From the NCBI RefSeq assembly GCF_051117495.1, contig NZ_JBNPEF010000028.1:124001-188000 (forward strand): a stretch of DNA of 64,000 nt, in the 5' to 3' direction. The notes beneath the pieces were generated by a model. That model did no database searches, was not told where the DNA came from, and saw only the letters and a program-made list of their open reading frames with translations. The translations under genes were made by a program, and so were the position numbers. Shown here piece after piece: positions 29,640 to 38,785 of the stretch. Within the stretch, counting starts at the first letter, position 1. Every line of letters begins with the position of its first letter. The DNA comes from Marivirga sp051117495. Its GTDB lineage: Bacteria; Bacteroidota; Bacteroidia; Cytophagales; Cyclobacteriaceae.

Positions 29640-30395
29640 ATGATGAAGAATAGCAAAAGCATATCGTTTAACTTTGTAAATCAATACCAGAGAAAGCAAT
29701 CATTTCAACAAATTAATGCAGAAGCTATTCAAGCAAAACCTTTTGATTCTCTTGCGCTTATGCCCAATCAATTTGCCTATTTAGTGGAATGCGAGAACAA
29801 TAGATTAATTGATTATAAAGGCTCGTTAAGTAATTTATTAGGATTGAAAACTTTAAACTCAATTGAAGACATTCAAGATAGAATTAAAGAGACTTATATC
29901 GATAAGTACATAAAGGAAACAGTTAAAAATTTTGAATTCATGTTTGGTGATTTTGAAAAAAGTTTGCCCATGCGTAATATATTCTCCTCAACTTTCATGA
30001 TTCAAGTAGGTTTATTCCGCTACCAGCCATTCATGAGGCAAACCTTTAGTATGAGAAGCGATAATCAAGGGATTATCACCCACACCGGTGGTATTTATAC
30101 TTTGATTGAAGGCGTCAAAATTAATACCCAACCCTTTATAAATCATAAGGTTTATGGACCGGATGCTCCATTTTTTATTCATAAAGAAACAGAAAAATTT
30201 AAAAATATTTTCTCCAACAGGGAATTGCAAGTTCTTAATTTATTAGCTGACGGTTACCGAAACAGAGCCATTTCAGAAAAACTTTTCATAAGTGTAAATA
30301 CAGTAGAAACCCATCGTAAAAATATGCTGACTAAACTAGAAGCTAAAAGCTCTGCAAATCTTATAGCCATTGCAAAAGACATGGGTTTAATATAA
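29640..30395 (+). CDS. PAS-like/LuxR-type regulator, copy 2 of the mirrored module
   Basis: This 251-residue paralogue of the regulator at 28664 keeps the same design: a short variable N-terminus, a PAS-like sensor region from LALMPNQFAYLVECEN through PFMRQTFSMRSDNQGIITHTGGIYT, and a LuxR-type HTH (about 192-251) with SNRELQVLNLLADGYRNRAI and NTVETHRKNMLTKLEA. The HTH helices are well conserved between the two copies while the sensor domain and the N-terminus differ more, as expected if each reads a different signal. It converges with the hydrolase at 30429 (33 bases between stops). The start could be either of two adjacent ATG codons at 29640 and 29643. Confidence 0.88.
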   Translation: MMKNSKSISFNFVNQYQRKQSFQQINAEAIQAKPFDSLALMPNQFAYLVECENNRLIDYKGSLSNLLGLKTLNSIEDIQDRIKETYIDKYIKETVKNFEFMFGDFEKSLPMRNIFSSTFMIQVGLFRYQPFMRQTFSMRSDNQGIITHTGGIYTLIEGVKINTQPFINHKVYGPDAPFFIHKETEKFKNIFSNRELQVLNLLADGYRNRAISEKLFISVNTVETHRKNMLTKLEAKSSANLIAIAKDMGLI

Positions 30396-30428
30396 AATCA
30401 TTTTTGATTCCTTCACATAACCGTATTC

Positions 30429-31250
30429 TTAAGAATAACATTTTTTGGCAAATGAATAAAGGATATCATTAAACAATTCAGGTTGTTCAAGGCTAACGTA
30501 ATGTGAACTACCTGGAATTGAAATAATTTGATTTTCAAATAAATTTTTAACAGATAGGCTGTCTAAATATTCAAGTGATGCAAACCTTTCATGTTCTCCC
30601 TGCAAAATGGCTATATTTTGGTCATAAGATTCTATTAACTTCTTGCCATCCTTAAAACCCATATTAGCTCCAAAATATTGCCCAAATAATTTTCTATATT
30701 GAGAATTGGTATTATTAATACTTTTTTTAACTACATCCACAACATCTTTATTATGCACTGTTTCTTCTAACCATTTTGAAACATCCTTGTCAGATAAGTT
30801 TTCTTGCATACTTAATTTGACTGTAGAATTACCTGCAAAAGCAAGATCAAAATCAATGGGTTTAACTAAGGGAGGTGCTCCAGAAATCATTAATCCTGCC
30901 ATTTTACTATTAAGAATAGAAATTAATTCTATTCCTACATGTCCTCCAAGCGATACTCCGTAGATAACCACTCTGTCTAATTCCAAGTAATCTACCATTG
31001 CATCGACCATCAGAGCTAATCCATTTATACTATTGGCATCAGGCGATTTTATTAATTCCGAATCGCCATGACCTGAAAAGTCAGATGATATTAAGTAGAA
31101 TTCTTCAAAAAGGTCACTGGACAGCTGAGGATTAAAAAAATCTTTATTAGAGGAATTTCCATGTAAAAGTATGACTGCTTCTTTTTCTATTTGCTCATTT
31201 GAGTAAAATGAAATCCTACTATTCAAATAAGTGAAATAGTGTTGATTCAT
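30429..31250 (-). CDS. Alpha/beta-hydrolase, copy 2 of the mirrored module
   Basis: This 273-residue hydrolase is a paralogue of the one at 27816. It shares LLHGNSSNKDFF, the nucleophile elbow YGVSLGGHVGIELI with Ser100, the SGAPP segment, the acid-bearing LQGEHERF and a histidine near the end in GSSHYVSLEQPE. The lid region is the most different part, so the substrates may differ. It has no signal peptide and should be cytoplasmic. It faces the regulator at 29640 tail to tail, repeating in mirror image the layout of the first pair. A lone 444-base spacer separates its start from the next gene. Confidence 0.88.
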   Translation of the reverse strand: MNQHYFTYLNSRISFYSNEQIEKEAVILLHGNSSNKDFFNPQLSSDLFEEFYLISSDFSGHGDSELIKSPDANSINGLALMVDAMVDYLELDRVVIYGVSLGGHVGIELISILNSKMAGLMISGAPPLVKPIDFDLAFAGNSTVKLSMQENLSDKDVSKWLEETVHNKDVVDVVKKSINNTNSQYRKLFGQYFGANMGFKDGKKLIESYDQNIAILQGEHERFASLEYLDSLSVKNLFENQIISIPGSSHYVSLEQPELFNDILYSFAKKCYS

Positions 31251-31694
31251 ATTATTTTATTCTATAGATAAAGGATTAAATAATTAACTTCCTAGTATTA
31301 AAACTATAGAATATTTTTCATTACTAAAAATTTGTAAAAATATTCTTTAATAAATTTCGAATTAACATTTATAGGGTAATTTTTAAAATATTATAATATT
31401 ACTATTTTAATCAATTACGGAATACCCTTAAAACATTTATAAGTAAATCACCTAAACTCACTAATTAATTTACCTAGGTACAATAAATATTCTTAAATTA
31501 AATATAAAGATATATTTTTATTTTTAGCTCTCTTAGTAGGTTAAATTGTAATCTAAATCTTTTCATCCCTATCGTTCATCGAAAATTGAAATCTTTATAT
31601 TGTTACATTCGATATAATTAATGTACTTGCATTATCATCCTTCCTTTTTTAAATAGTAGCATCATCATTAAGACTACTTTTTAATATACTTCAT
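31251..31694 (+). other. 444-base AT-rich spacer
   Basis: No gene is visible on either strand. It contains the start region of the hydrolase at 30429 and the long leader of the receiver gene at 31695, with short AT palindromes such as AATATTATAATATT but no recognised promoter. Confidence 0.5.
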
Positions 31695-32126
31695 ATGAGA
31701 GCTTTAAATATATTACAAGTTGAGGATAATGAAATTGACATCATTATTACAGAGGAGATTTTGGATCAGGGAAGAGTGTTAAAAACATTAAATGCTGTAA
31801 GTACTGCCGAGGAGGCACTATTATATTTAAATAAGAAATCTCCATTTCAAACGGTTGAACTACCTGATTTAATCCTTTTGGACATCAATTTACCTATCAG
31901 CAATGGTTTTTCTGTTTTATTCGAAGTAAAGAATAATCCAGAATTAAGTCATATCCCGGTTATAATTTTATCCTCATCCACGAGTGATTATGACAGATCT
32001 TTTGCTTTTAAGAATGGTGCAGATGAGTTTTTTGAGAAACCATTGGAAATCGATTTATTAAAATATTATTTATCCAAACTAGAAGAAAATTTAAGTCTTG
32101 CAGATAGTAAAATTATCAATCAATAG
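31695..32126 (+). CDS. Single-domain response regulator (receiver only)
   Basis: This 143-residue protein is a lone receiver domain. The acidic pocket is QVEDNEID, the phosphoacceptor is Asp63 in LILLDINLPISNGF, the switch residues are in VIILSSSTSDYD and the lysine is Lys115 in FFEKPLE. The insertion after the first helix and the phrase ELPDLILLDINLP resemble the Rcp1-type receivers used with phytochrome-like or PAS-rich kinases, which often act as phosphate relays. No histidine kinase is adjacent, so its partner must be elsewhere. It converges closely (three bases) with the lipoprotein gene at 32130. Confidence 0.9.
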   Translation: MRALNILQVEDNEIDIIITEEILDQGRVLKTLNAVSTAEEALLYLNKKSPFQTVELPDLILLDINLPISNGFSVLFEVKNNPELSHIPVIILSSSTSDYDRSFAFKNGADEFFEKPLEIDLLKYYLSKLEENLSLADSKIINQ

Positions 32127-32129
32127 GAT

Positions 32130-32573
32130 TTATTCTTCATTAATTGCTTTAATTTCAGAGTCATAGACTTTCACATTCTGCCATAAGTGCTTATAGCTAT
32201 CTATAAACTCTAAGTGATCTGGATGCGCTGCATAAATTTCGTAATCATCCATATTTTTAAACCATGTGAAAATTGAATAATCAAAATCATGGTCTGTTAC
32301 ATCCCTTGATTCGGTTGAGCCTGTAATACCTACCTCTGATTTATAAATTTCCTCTATTGAAAGCAATTTTCGAAGACCACTTTCAAATTCCAGTTTTTCG
32401 GATTCAGCAATGCTGTCATGCAAATAGAAGTACACATTATGCTGTAGCATTCCGTGAGTTGACTGAACATCATTCTCGTTGAGGCCCTTACTTGAATTTT
32501 CACAAGACAGGACAGTAGGTATAATCAATAAAATTAAGAGGCTTTTTATAAGTCTTTCCATTTTTATAATCAT
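32130..32573 (-). CDS. Dabb-domain lipoprotein
   Basis: The 147-residue protein has a lipoprotein signal, LLIIPTVLSC, followed by a stress-responsive A/B-barrel (Dabb) domain: MLQHNVYFYLHDSIAESEKL, then the segment HDFDYSIFTWFKNMDDYEIY and AHPDHLEFIDSYKHLW near the end. The domain forms ferredoxin-like dimers and has no agreed activity; a lipid-anchored version is likely periplasmic. The start codon at 32573 overlaps the stop of the upstream MscS gene as ATGA, so the two are translationally coupled; an internal ATG at 32561 would also give a good signal peptide. Confidence 0.85.
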   Translation of the reverse strand: MIIKMERLIKSLLILLIIPTVLSCENSSKGLNENDVQSTHGMLQHNVYFYLHDSIAESEKLEFESGLRKLLSIEEIYKSEVGITGSTESRDVTDHDFDYSIFTWFKNMDDYEIYAAHPDHLEFIDSYKHLWQNVKVYDSEIKAINEE

Positions 32574-33505
32574 TTACTTCCTAAACTGTTTTTGTGGCCA
32601 ATATTCATTTCAGATAACTTCTCCCCTCCTTTTATACCAAAATCCAAGGTTCTGATTGGGAATGGAATAGTGATATCATGTTCATCAAAAGCATCTTTAA
32701 TGGCCATTATGGCTTTTGATCTCATCTCTAAGAAACTAGGATTATCCGGAAACTTGATCCAAAATTTAATTTCAAAATTAATGGAGCTATCCCCAAATTC
32801 TTTGTAGGTAAAGATCATATCTTCCTTCCGGATTACACCGTCCAAATTCTGTAGCGTATTTAAAACTAAATCACGAACTTTATGGAGATCATCTCCATAA
32901 GACACCCCCACTGCCAAATCAATTCTCCTTTGTTCCAATACTGAATAATTGGTTATAGGATTGGATAACACATCTTTATTGGGTACATATACTTCCTGCC
33001 CCTGATAGGTTCTAATGACCGTAACCCGTAAATTTGTTCGGTCAACAATTCCCATTAAATCTCCAACCACTACAACATCTCCTATCATAAAGGGCTTTCT
33101 GAAAGCTAAAATGATTCCTGACACAAAATTTGCCGCTATATCTTGAAAAGCAAAACCTAAGGCTAATCCTACAACTCCTACCCCTGCCAAAAGTGAGGTA
33201 ACCGCCTTATTTAAATTTAAGATATCCAATATGATGAACAATCCTATGCCCAGCATGGCATAATAAATAATGGTAGAGAATAAGCCTTCCAGTGCTTTAT
33301 TATCCGATGATTTTCTAAATACTTTTATGAATAACCTCCTGACCAAGCGGGACAAAACAATAAACAGAATCAATAAAATAACCGAAAGTAGCATATTAGG
33401 AATCATATCGACCAATACCTCAATCCATGATTCCACCTTATTAGTGACTACCTCTAATGGTCTTTCAAATTCATTACTAACTGAATCAATTTTATTGTCT
33501 TGCAT
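32570..33505 (-). CDS. MscS-family mechanosensitive channel
   Basis: This 311-residue membrane protein fits the small MscS class that opens under turgor to release solutes. Three membrane helices precede the pore-lining helix region LLAGVGVVGLALGFAFQDIA, and the beta domain follows with FMIGDVVVVGDLMGIVDR and VYVPNKDVLSNPITNYS. The cytoplasmic vestibule part, including WIKFPDNPSFLEMRSKAI, completes the family pattern. The N-terminal 25 residues are polar. It is the first gene of a two-gene operon with the Dabb lipoprotein, which overlaps it by four bases. Confidence 0.94.
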   Translation of the reverse strand: MQDNKIDSVSNEFERPLEVVTNKVESWIEVLVDMIPNMLLSVILLILFIVLSRLVRRLFIKVFRKSSDNKALEGLFSTIIYYAMLGIGLFIILDILNLNKAVTSLLAGVGVVGLALGFAFQDIAANFVSGIILAFRKPFMIGDVVVVGDLMGIVDRTNLRVTVIRTYQGQEVYVPNKDVLSNPITNYSVLEQRRIDLAVGVSYGDDLHKVRDLVLNTLQNLDGVIRKEDMIFTYKEFGDSSINFEIKFWIKFPDNPSFLEMRSKAIMAIKDAFDEHDITIPFPIRTLDFGIKGGEKLSEMNIGHKNSLGSK

Positions 33506-33677
33506 TTTAGAAAGGGCTATAAACTGAAATATTTACTTGATAACCTGAGTTCGATTAATAGAAGCACCGTCATACCGGAAAATAAATACTTAAATTTCAA
33601 AAGTAAAAATTTATCCGGTATCTTCTTCAAAATGCTATCCGAAGATTTCGGACAATTTTCTTTTTTTTTTAATATAA

Positions 33678-33693
33678 TCCCGATTTATCGGGA
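33678..33693. repeat. Short palindrome TCCCGA-TTTA-TCGGGA
   Basis: A perfect six-base inverted repeat with a four-base loop in the 294-base space before the SRAP gene. A T run lies just upstream, so on the minus strand it does not act as a classical terminator. It resembles short dispersed intergenic palindromes of this phylum. Confidence 0.45.
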
Positions 33694-33799
33694 CCGAAAT
33701 GACGCTTTGAAGATGGTTTTACAGAGATTTTAAGTCGAACTCAGGCTGATAAGTTCTTAAATATTTCCTTAAAACCAAAATATTTTATTATCATTAGAA

Positions 33800-34573
33800 A
33801 TGTGTTATGATGTTACCTATTTAACCCAAAAGAAGCAAAAGTATGCCAAAAGGCATCCAGAAAAGGATTTGAGTGCTTTGGAAAAACTCTTTGATGAAAA
33901 AGGGAATCCCGTAGAGCCTATATTTCATATCTCAGGCTTTGACCATCCAAAACTACCGGTCATCACCAATGAAAATCCCGATGAATTTAATTTATTTCAA
34001 TGGGGGCTCATTCCTTTTTGGTCTAAAAATGAAAAGCAGGCTCATGAAATTCACAATAAAACTGTCAATGCACGTGGTGAAACAATGTTTGAGAAGCCCG
34101 CATTTAGAAAAGCGGCTGCAGAACGCAGGTGCATCATCATGGTGGATGGATTTTTTGAACATCAACATCAAAAAAAACAAATAGTCCCTTATTATATCAG
34201 TCTAAAAGATCAGCAACCAATCAGTTTGGCCGGTATTTGGGAAGAATGGGAAAACCCTGAAGATCAAAGAAAAATATCTACTATAAGTGTTGTAACTACG
34301 AAAGCAAATCCACTAATGGTCGAGATTCATAATAACCCAAAATTGAAAGAAGCCAGAATGCCATTGATTTTACCAGAAGAATTAGAATCAGAGTGGTTAT
34401 TAAAAATTAGTGATAAGGTGAGTGAAGACCAAGTAAAATCTTTAATTCAACCCTTTGATGAAAAGCTGATGCAAGCATGGCCTGTAAAACCGATAAGAGG
34501 GAAGAAAAACAAATCCCAATCAAAAGATATTATTGAGAAATATGAATATGGGGAGCAATTGGGGTTGTTTTAG
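33800..34573 (+). CDS. SRAP-family protein (YedK/HMCES-like)
   Basis: SRAP proteins form a covalent link with abasic sites in single-stranded DNA to protect them during replication. The catalytic Cys2 directly follows the start Met (MCYDVTYL). Conserved features are FNLFQWGLIPFW, Asn90 in VNARGETMFEKPAF, Glu120 in DGFFEH and His178 in NPLMVEIH, with RMPLILP after it. The length of 257 residues is normal for the family with a short C-terminal tail. It is monocistronic, with 294 bases of spacer upstream and only ten bases to the converging gene at 34584. Confidence 0.93.
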   Translation: MCYDVTYLTQKKQKYAKRHPEKDLSALEKLFDEKGNPVEPIFHISGFDHPKLPVITNENPDEFNLFQWGLIPFWSKNEKQAHEIHNKTVNARGETMFEKPAFRKAAAERRCIIMVDGFFEHQHQKKQIVPYYISLKDQQPISLAGIWEEWENPEDQRKISTISVVTTKANPLMVEIHNNPKLKEARMPLILPEELESEWLLKISDKVSEDQVKSLIQPFDEKLMQAWPVKPIRGKKNKSQSKDIIEKYEYGEQLGLF

Positions 34574-34583
34574 AAACCCTTAT

Positions 34584-36458
34584 TTATGTCTTGTTCAGCA
34601 AGACAAACTTCTCTTGGTCTGCACTTTTTACCTTATGTACGAAATCCTTGAATTGCTCATATTCCGTTGCTGGGTATTCACCATCAATAATCCGGAATTT
34701 TCTGATATAAATGATCTCTTCGCCTTCTTTCTTTAAATCTCTGAAATACTCCCCATATTCTGAATTTAATTCAAGCGTATTCAAATCTTTCTCTAAAATA
34801 TGGAACTGATCCAACTGATACTTAATAGTATCTATTTGGGTGTAACCATATTTTACTTGAATAGCGGTTTTCCTTTCCTTATTGGGTAAATTAGGTAAAT
34901 AACTGTTCAAATATCTCCCGGGAGAAATAAATTTACGATCACCCATATTGACAAATTCTGAATTAGAACTGAACCCTACGGCATAGCCAGCCTGTGGAAT
35001 TGGATTATCCGTTAGATCGAGCATTTTTGAATTGTTGATTTTTTGCCCGCCCCAATCATGATGTTTCCTCAACCATTTATTGAATTCTTTTGAATCTTTC
35101 CAGTATAATCTGAAAAAGTCATAGTTCTCTATTTCCAATCCCTTATATTTTCTTTCAAAAGATATGGAAGTTTCCTGATTATCTGACAAATCAACCTTTA
35201 TTTGGGTAATTTGAGAATTTTGTTCAGGAGTATATTTTTTGGTAGGGACTAATTTTCCGCCTTCGGATGTAATCATCAATGCATTTCTGCTACTAGTAAA
35301 AGTGCCCATATAACCAAATGGATTGGTCTGAGAGGTACATTCTAAAAATACCGTGTCTTTTTCCATGGGTACCGTCACTATGGCATGATTGAAATGGGCA
35401 TTTGGAAATTCCTCTACCACCTCATTTTTGTATTTTCCGGCTCTGATTAAGGTATAATAACTCATAACACCATATCTTTCCAATAAAACTCTAGTATAAT
35501 TAGATAAGGCTTTGCAATCCCCATATTTCTTTTCATGTACAAATGATGCTTCAAATGGTTGCCACCCTCCTATACCTAATTGAATACTTACATATCTTGT
35601 GTTGTTTTGGAGATAATCATAAACCAGCCTAATCTTTTCTAAGTCAGATTTAGCATGCTCAATTCTTGAATCTAATTCGGATAAATCCAGAGCTGAAATA
35701 TCATCCCTCCCTTTATTTAATTTAGCCATCCACTTACCAAAGGTTTCCCAAGAAGACATATCCCCTTTTATCCCCTCCATTTCAAAATTTTTGGGTGCTA
35801 AATATAACATTGGCGTATAATCTTCCCAGCTATAATTAAAATACTCAAACTCAAAGGTGGATAAATTTTTCACTTCCCATTTATAAACTTTAGCCCCATT
35901 TTGATTCGTGATTTTGGGTTCAGCAAGTTGATGGGATTTATATTGAATACCACTACCTGAATAATCCTCCAATGTATAAGAAGCATTTTTCACCTTCATG
36001 CTTTCTTCTTGCTGTGGACGCCAAACAGGGTAATGTAATGAACCGGATTTATGCAACTCATAAGATACCTTTAAAATATAAGGATAGGAGCTAAGTTTTG
36101 GCTCAAAATACTTCAGCCTACCATCGGAAGCGATATTACTTAAACCCAATCCATAATCTTCGAAATCCTTCAATTTGATTTTCCTTATCTTTTTTCCGTC
36201 CAAACTATGAATGGATACCTCTGCATGCTTGATTTCTATAAAATCATCGTAAAATATGGTTACTTCCTTTGCCCTGCCGGCATATTTATTATGAATTATT
36301 GCTACATATTCATTTCTGACTACTGATTCTTGTGGGTTTTTAATGGTGAATATGGTTTCATCCTTAATAACCGTAGCATTTACTTTCACATCAGCATCTG
36401 CAATACCGGAAAAGCATATTGAAATGAATAAAATTGAAAATATATATAAGAACCTCAT
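34584..36458 (-). CDS. DUF3857/transglutaminase-like exported protein, type A (Cys/His kept)
   Basis: The 624-residue protein has a signal peptide (1-22), an N-terminal DUF3857 domain (about 30-200, ending in TWEVKNLSTFEFEYFNY-like sequence), a transglutaminase-like core and a C-terminal beta region. The core keeps Cys315 in KKYGDCKALSNY and His358 in AHFNHAIVTV, while the third catalytic position is Glu in TVFLECTSQ instead of Asp. It is therefore a candidate active member. Its start overlaps the stop of the upstream gene by one base (TAATG), so it is coupled to the type B partner. A paralogous pair with the reverse gene order lies at 49347-53173. Localisation is periplasmic or on the surface; substrate unknown. 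Confidence 0.88.
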   Translation of the reverse strand: MRFLYIFSILFISICFSGIADADVKVNATVIKDETIFTIKNPQESVVRNEYVAIIHNKYAGRAKEVTIFYDDFIEIKHAEVSIHSLDGKKIRKIKLKDFEDYGLGLSNIASDGRLKYFEPKLSSYPYILKVSYELHKSGSLHYPVWRPQQEESMKVKNASYTLEDYSGSGIQYKSHQLAEPKITNQNGAKVYKWEVKNLSTFEFEYFNYSWEDYTPMLYLAPKNFEMEGIKGDMSSWETFGKWMAKLNKGRDDISALDLSELDSRIEHAKSDLEKIRLVYDYLQNNTRYVSIQLGIGGWQPFEASFVHEKKYGDCKALSNYTRVLLERYGVMSYYTLIRAGKYKNEVVEEFPNAHFNHAIVTVPMEKDTVFLECTSQTNPFGYMGTFTSSRNALMITSEGGKLVPTKKYTPEQNSQITQIKVDLSDNQETSISFERKYKGLEIENYDFFRLYWKDSKEFNKWLRKHHDWGGQKINNSKMLDLTDNPIPQAGYAVGFSSNSEFVNMGDRKFISPGRYLNSYLPNLPNKERKTAIQVKYGYTQIDTIKYQLDQFHILEKDLNTLELNSEYGEYFRDLKKEGEEIIYIRKFRIIDGEYPATEYEQFKDFVHKVKSADQEKFVLLNKT

Positions 36459-38443
36459 TATTTCTTCAATACAATTAGTTCTGAATGCTTTTTCTCAATC
36501 ATTTCATAAAACTGTTTTAATTGAGGATACTCCTGAATTGAAAAATCGGTTTTGGTAATAAAAATATCACTTCTCAAATTAATAGTATTCCCATTTTGAC
36601 TTACTTGATAAATAAATTGGCCATTATTATCAGGTAATTTAACCAAAGCACTTTCAGGCAATTCTGCAGTATATCCCTCAGGAATAGTGAAAGTTGTGAA
36701 TAATCGATAATTCTGCTGATAGGCAAAATCAATAGGTGAAAACCGACTTTCCTTCTTAAAAGGATTTTCTTTGATAGTGCCAATTGTAGGGACTTCCAAA
36801 TAAATTATATCTGAACCATCAACCTTCTTGTGCAAATCGTACTTTACATCTAAAGGTTTGGTGAGATCCAATTCAGAAATTTCCAAGTTGGCCAATTGTC
36901 CTTTACTATTATTAGCGATAATATCCTCTTTATATTTTTCTACTGTTACCTCATCAATTTTTTTGATAGTCTCCAAGGCCGCATAACCTTCATCTCTTTT
37001 ACTGATGTGACTGATTATAGAATCAGTAGTTATTTCAGTCTTTACCATGGTGGTGTGGTTATAAACAGAATTTTGCTTTAAATCCACCCAATTTCCTCCA
37101 TCTTCAGACACAATCCAGCCTTTGCCATTTCTACACCTCAAAGGAAGTTGTCCAAAAGGTAATTTACTGGCTACATCACAGAAATATCCTTTTCCATCCA
37201 CTTTTACAAAAGCTATTACATAATTAAAGTCACTGTAAGAAGGATAAATAGGATGTACAATTCCATGACCTCTTGTACTTAAAATGATAGGATATGCTTC
37301 TATGCCTTTTTCACGAAGTGCCGCAATAAAACTTAAGTTAATATCAGCAACATTTCCTTTCTTATTGTCATAGGCAGGCTTACCAGCATCACCACTAAGA
37401 AAAGTATATTTCTCATCCCAGTCAAAATGTCTTTTAAGGTGCTCATATATTTTGATAGCTGTTTCAGTATAATTATCGGAATCCAATTCCAAATCCTTTA
37501 TAAAACGGCCTTTTTTTAATCTATCTCCAAACGAATAACTTTTAATAAGCTCAGCATTAAATTTGGGATAATTTCCAGCTACTACATTTACCGGGCTATT
37601 AGGAAAATTTGTAGAGACTAATTGGAATTCAATCCTACTAGGCACATTTCCTTTATTGTTCATAAAAGGCTCATCTTCTAATGGCAAAATATTTTCTGCC
37701 ACTAATCGAGAGATTTTATCGGTAGAACTTACTTTTCCGCTACCTCTGTTAATTCTTCCATCAGTACCCAAGTTAGACCAGCTTATAGTATAATCCCTTC
37801 TCATATTTTCCACTTTTGAGTCTGCAAATACTACATTGCCTAGCTGTGAATTTTGATAGTTAAACCATTCAGGAATAGTGTATCGAAAATCACTTATAGC
37901 CACTGGTATATCCTTTTGAAATTGCCATGTATGCAAATTATTCAAATAATCAGATGTTTTGATATAACTGTATTCTACTATGGACCCTGATTTAATATTA
38001 GGTATGGCAAAGCTATATTCTACCCAATTATCATTTATTCTTTTCTTATATACTTCCCTCCTTTTCAATTTACTTTCTTCAATCTTACCATCGACCATAT
38101 TATGAGAGTAGGCTTTGATAGCTCCGATATCTTCTCTTGAACCTCCTTTTTCTGGCTCATAAGCCCTTATTTTAATATTTCCCGCATCATCGGCTTCCGT
38201 AATATCAAAAATTTTCTTTCTGACCCCTATTTCTATTCGATATTGCCAGCCTGCATCCTGGTCATATTGGAATTTTAAATCACCATATTCAGCAATAATC
38301 ATTGATTTGGCCTCAGGGTAAAAGCTGCATGAATCAATGGCCATATCTTCTTTATCTACTTTCCCAATTTTAAAAGGGTATTTTTGACTTAATATTATGA
38401 AGGGCAAGAATAAGAAGATTAATAAAAAGTAAAATTTTTGCAT
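36458..38443 (-). CDS. DUF3857/transglutaminase-like exported protein, type B (catalytic residues lost)
   Basis: This 661-residue exported protein has a signal peptide, a DUF3857 domain and a transglutaminase-like fold followed by a beta-rich C-terminus. At the place of the catalytic Cys, where its partner has GDC, it reads KKGNVADINLSF with Val365; the histidine position is Tyr408 in DFNYVIAFV. Only the aspartate region, YFCDVASKLPFG, looks canonical. It is therefore probably a pseudo-enzyme or binding partner. It is the first gene of a two-gene operon, with its stop touching the start of the type A gene. The paralogue at 49347 has lost the same two residues independently or by descent (Ser363 and Tyr406), so the loss is a fixed feature of the subfamily. 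Confidence 0.88.
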   Translation of the reverse strand: MQKFYFLLIFLFLPFIILSQKYPFKIGKVDKEDMAIDSCSFYPEAKSMIIAEYGDLKFQYDQDAGWQYRIEIGVRKKIFDITEADDAGNIKIRAYEPEKGGSREDIGAIKAYSHNMVDGKIEESKLKRREVYKKRINDNWVEYSFAIPNIKSGSIVEYSYIKTSDYLNNLHTWQFQKDIPVAISDFRYTIPEWFNYQNSQLGNVVFADSKVENMRRDYTISWSNLGTDGRINRGSGKVSSTDKISRLVAENILPLEDEPFMNNKGNVPSRIEFQLVSTNFPNSPVNVVAGNYPKFNAELIKSYSFGDRLKKGRFIKDLELDSDNYTETAIKIYEHLKRHFDWDEKYTFLSGDAGKPAYDNKKGNVADINLSFIAALREKGIEAYPIILSTRGHGIVHPIYPSYSDFNYVIAFVKVDGKGYFCDVASKLPFGQLPLRCRNGKGWIVSEDGGNWVDLKQNSVYNHTTMVKTEITTDSIISHISKRDEGYAALETIKKIDEVTVEKYKEDIIANNSKGQLANLEISELDLTKPLDVKYDLHKKVDGSDIIYLEVPTIGTIKENPFKKESRFSPIDFAYQQNYRLFTTFTIPEGYTAELPESALVKLPDNNGQFIYQVSQNGNTINLRSDIFITKTDFSIQEYPQLKQFYEMIEKKHSELIVLKK

Positions 38444-38785
38444 ATCTATATTTTTTAAAAATTCTAAATTAAGGGAGTTTTATAAAAATCAAAAATTGAA
38501 AGAAGAAATTATATATAAATAATAGTTAAGTTATATAAAATTATAGTTGGTTAAATTATGATTTGAACAGCAATTTTTAGGGTTGATTGAATATTTTACA
38601 AAAAAAATATAATTTGATTCATCAACAGTGATAGGGCATTTACAGTCAGAATTCAAATAATGAAGAAAAATATCATACATTATTAAATTATAACCTTTCT
38701 ATCAGATACATTTGGATATCCTATTAAAAAAAGGCTGCTCATAAATAAAATGAAACAGCCTTTCTCTATTGATATAATAAATTAT
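38444..38785 (-). other. 342-base spacer with the M16 terminator
   Basis: The spacer holds the terminator of the M16 gene (38724-38763, listed next) and the promoter region of the DUF3857 operon, which I could not resolve. No gene is visible. Confidence 0.5.
38724..38763 (-). terminator. Terminator after the M16 peptidase gene
   Basis: On the minus strand AAAGGCTG and CAGCCTTT pair across a longer AT-rich loop and are followed by a run of T. It lies about 25 bases after the M16 stop. Confidence 0.8.

Noticed and set aside
33500..33733. 77-residue frame after the MscS start
   Set aside because: Low-complexity translation of an intergenic region with no motif.
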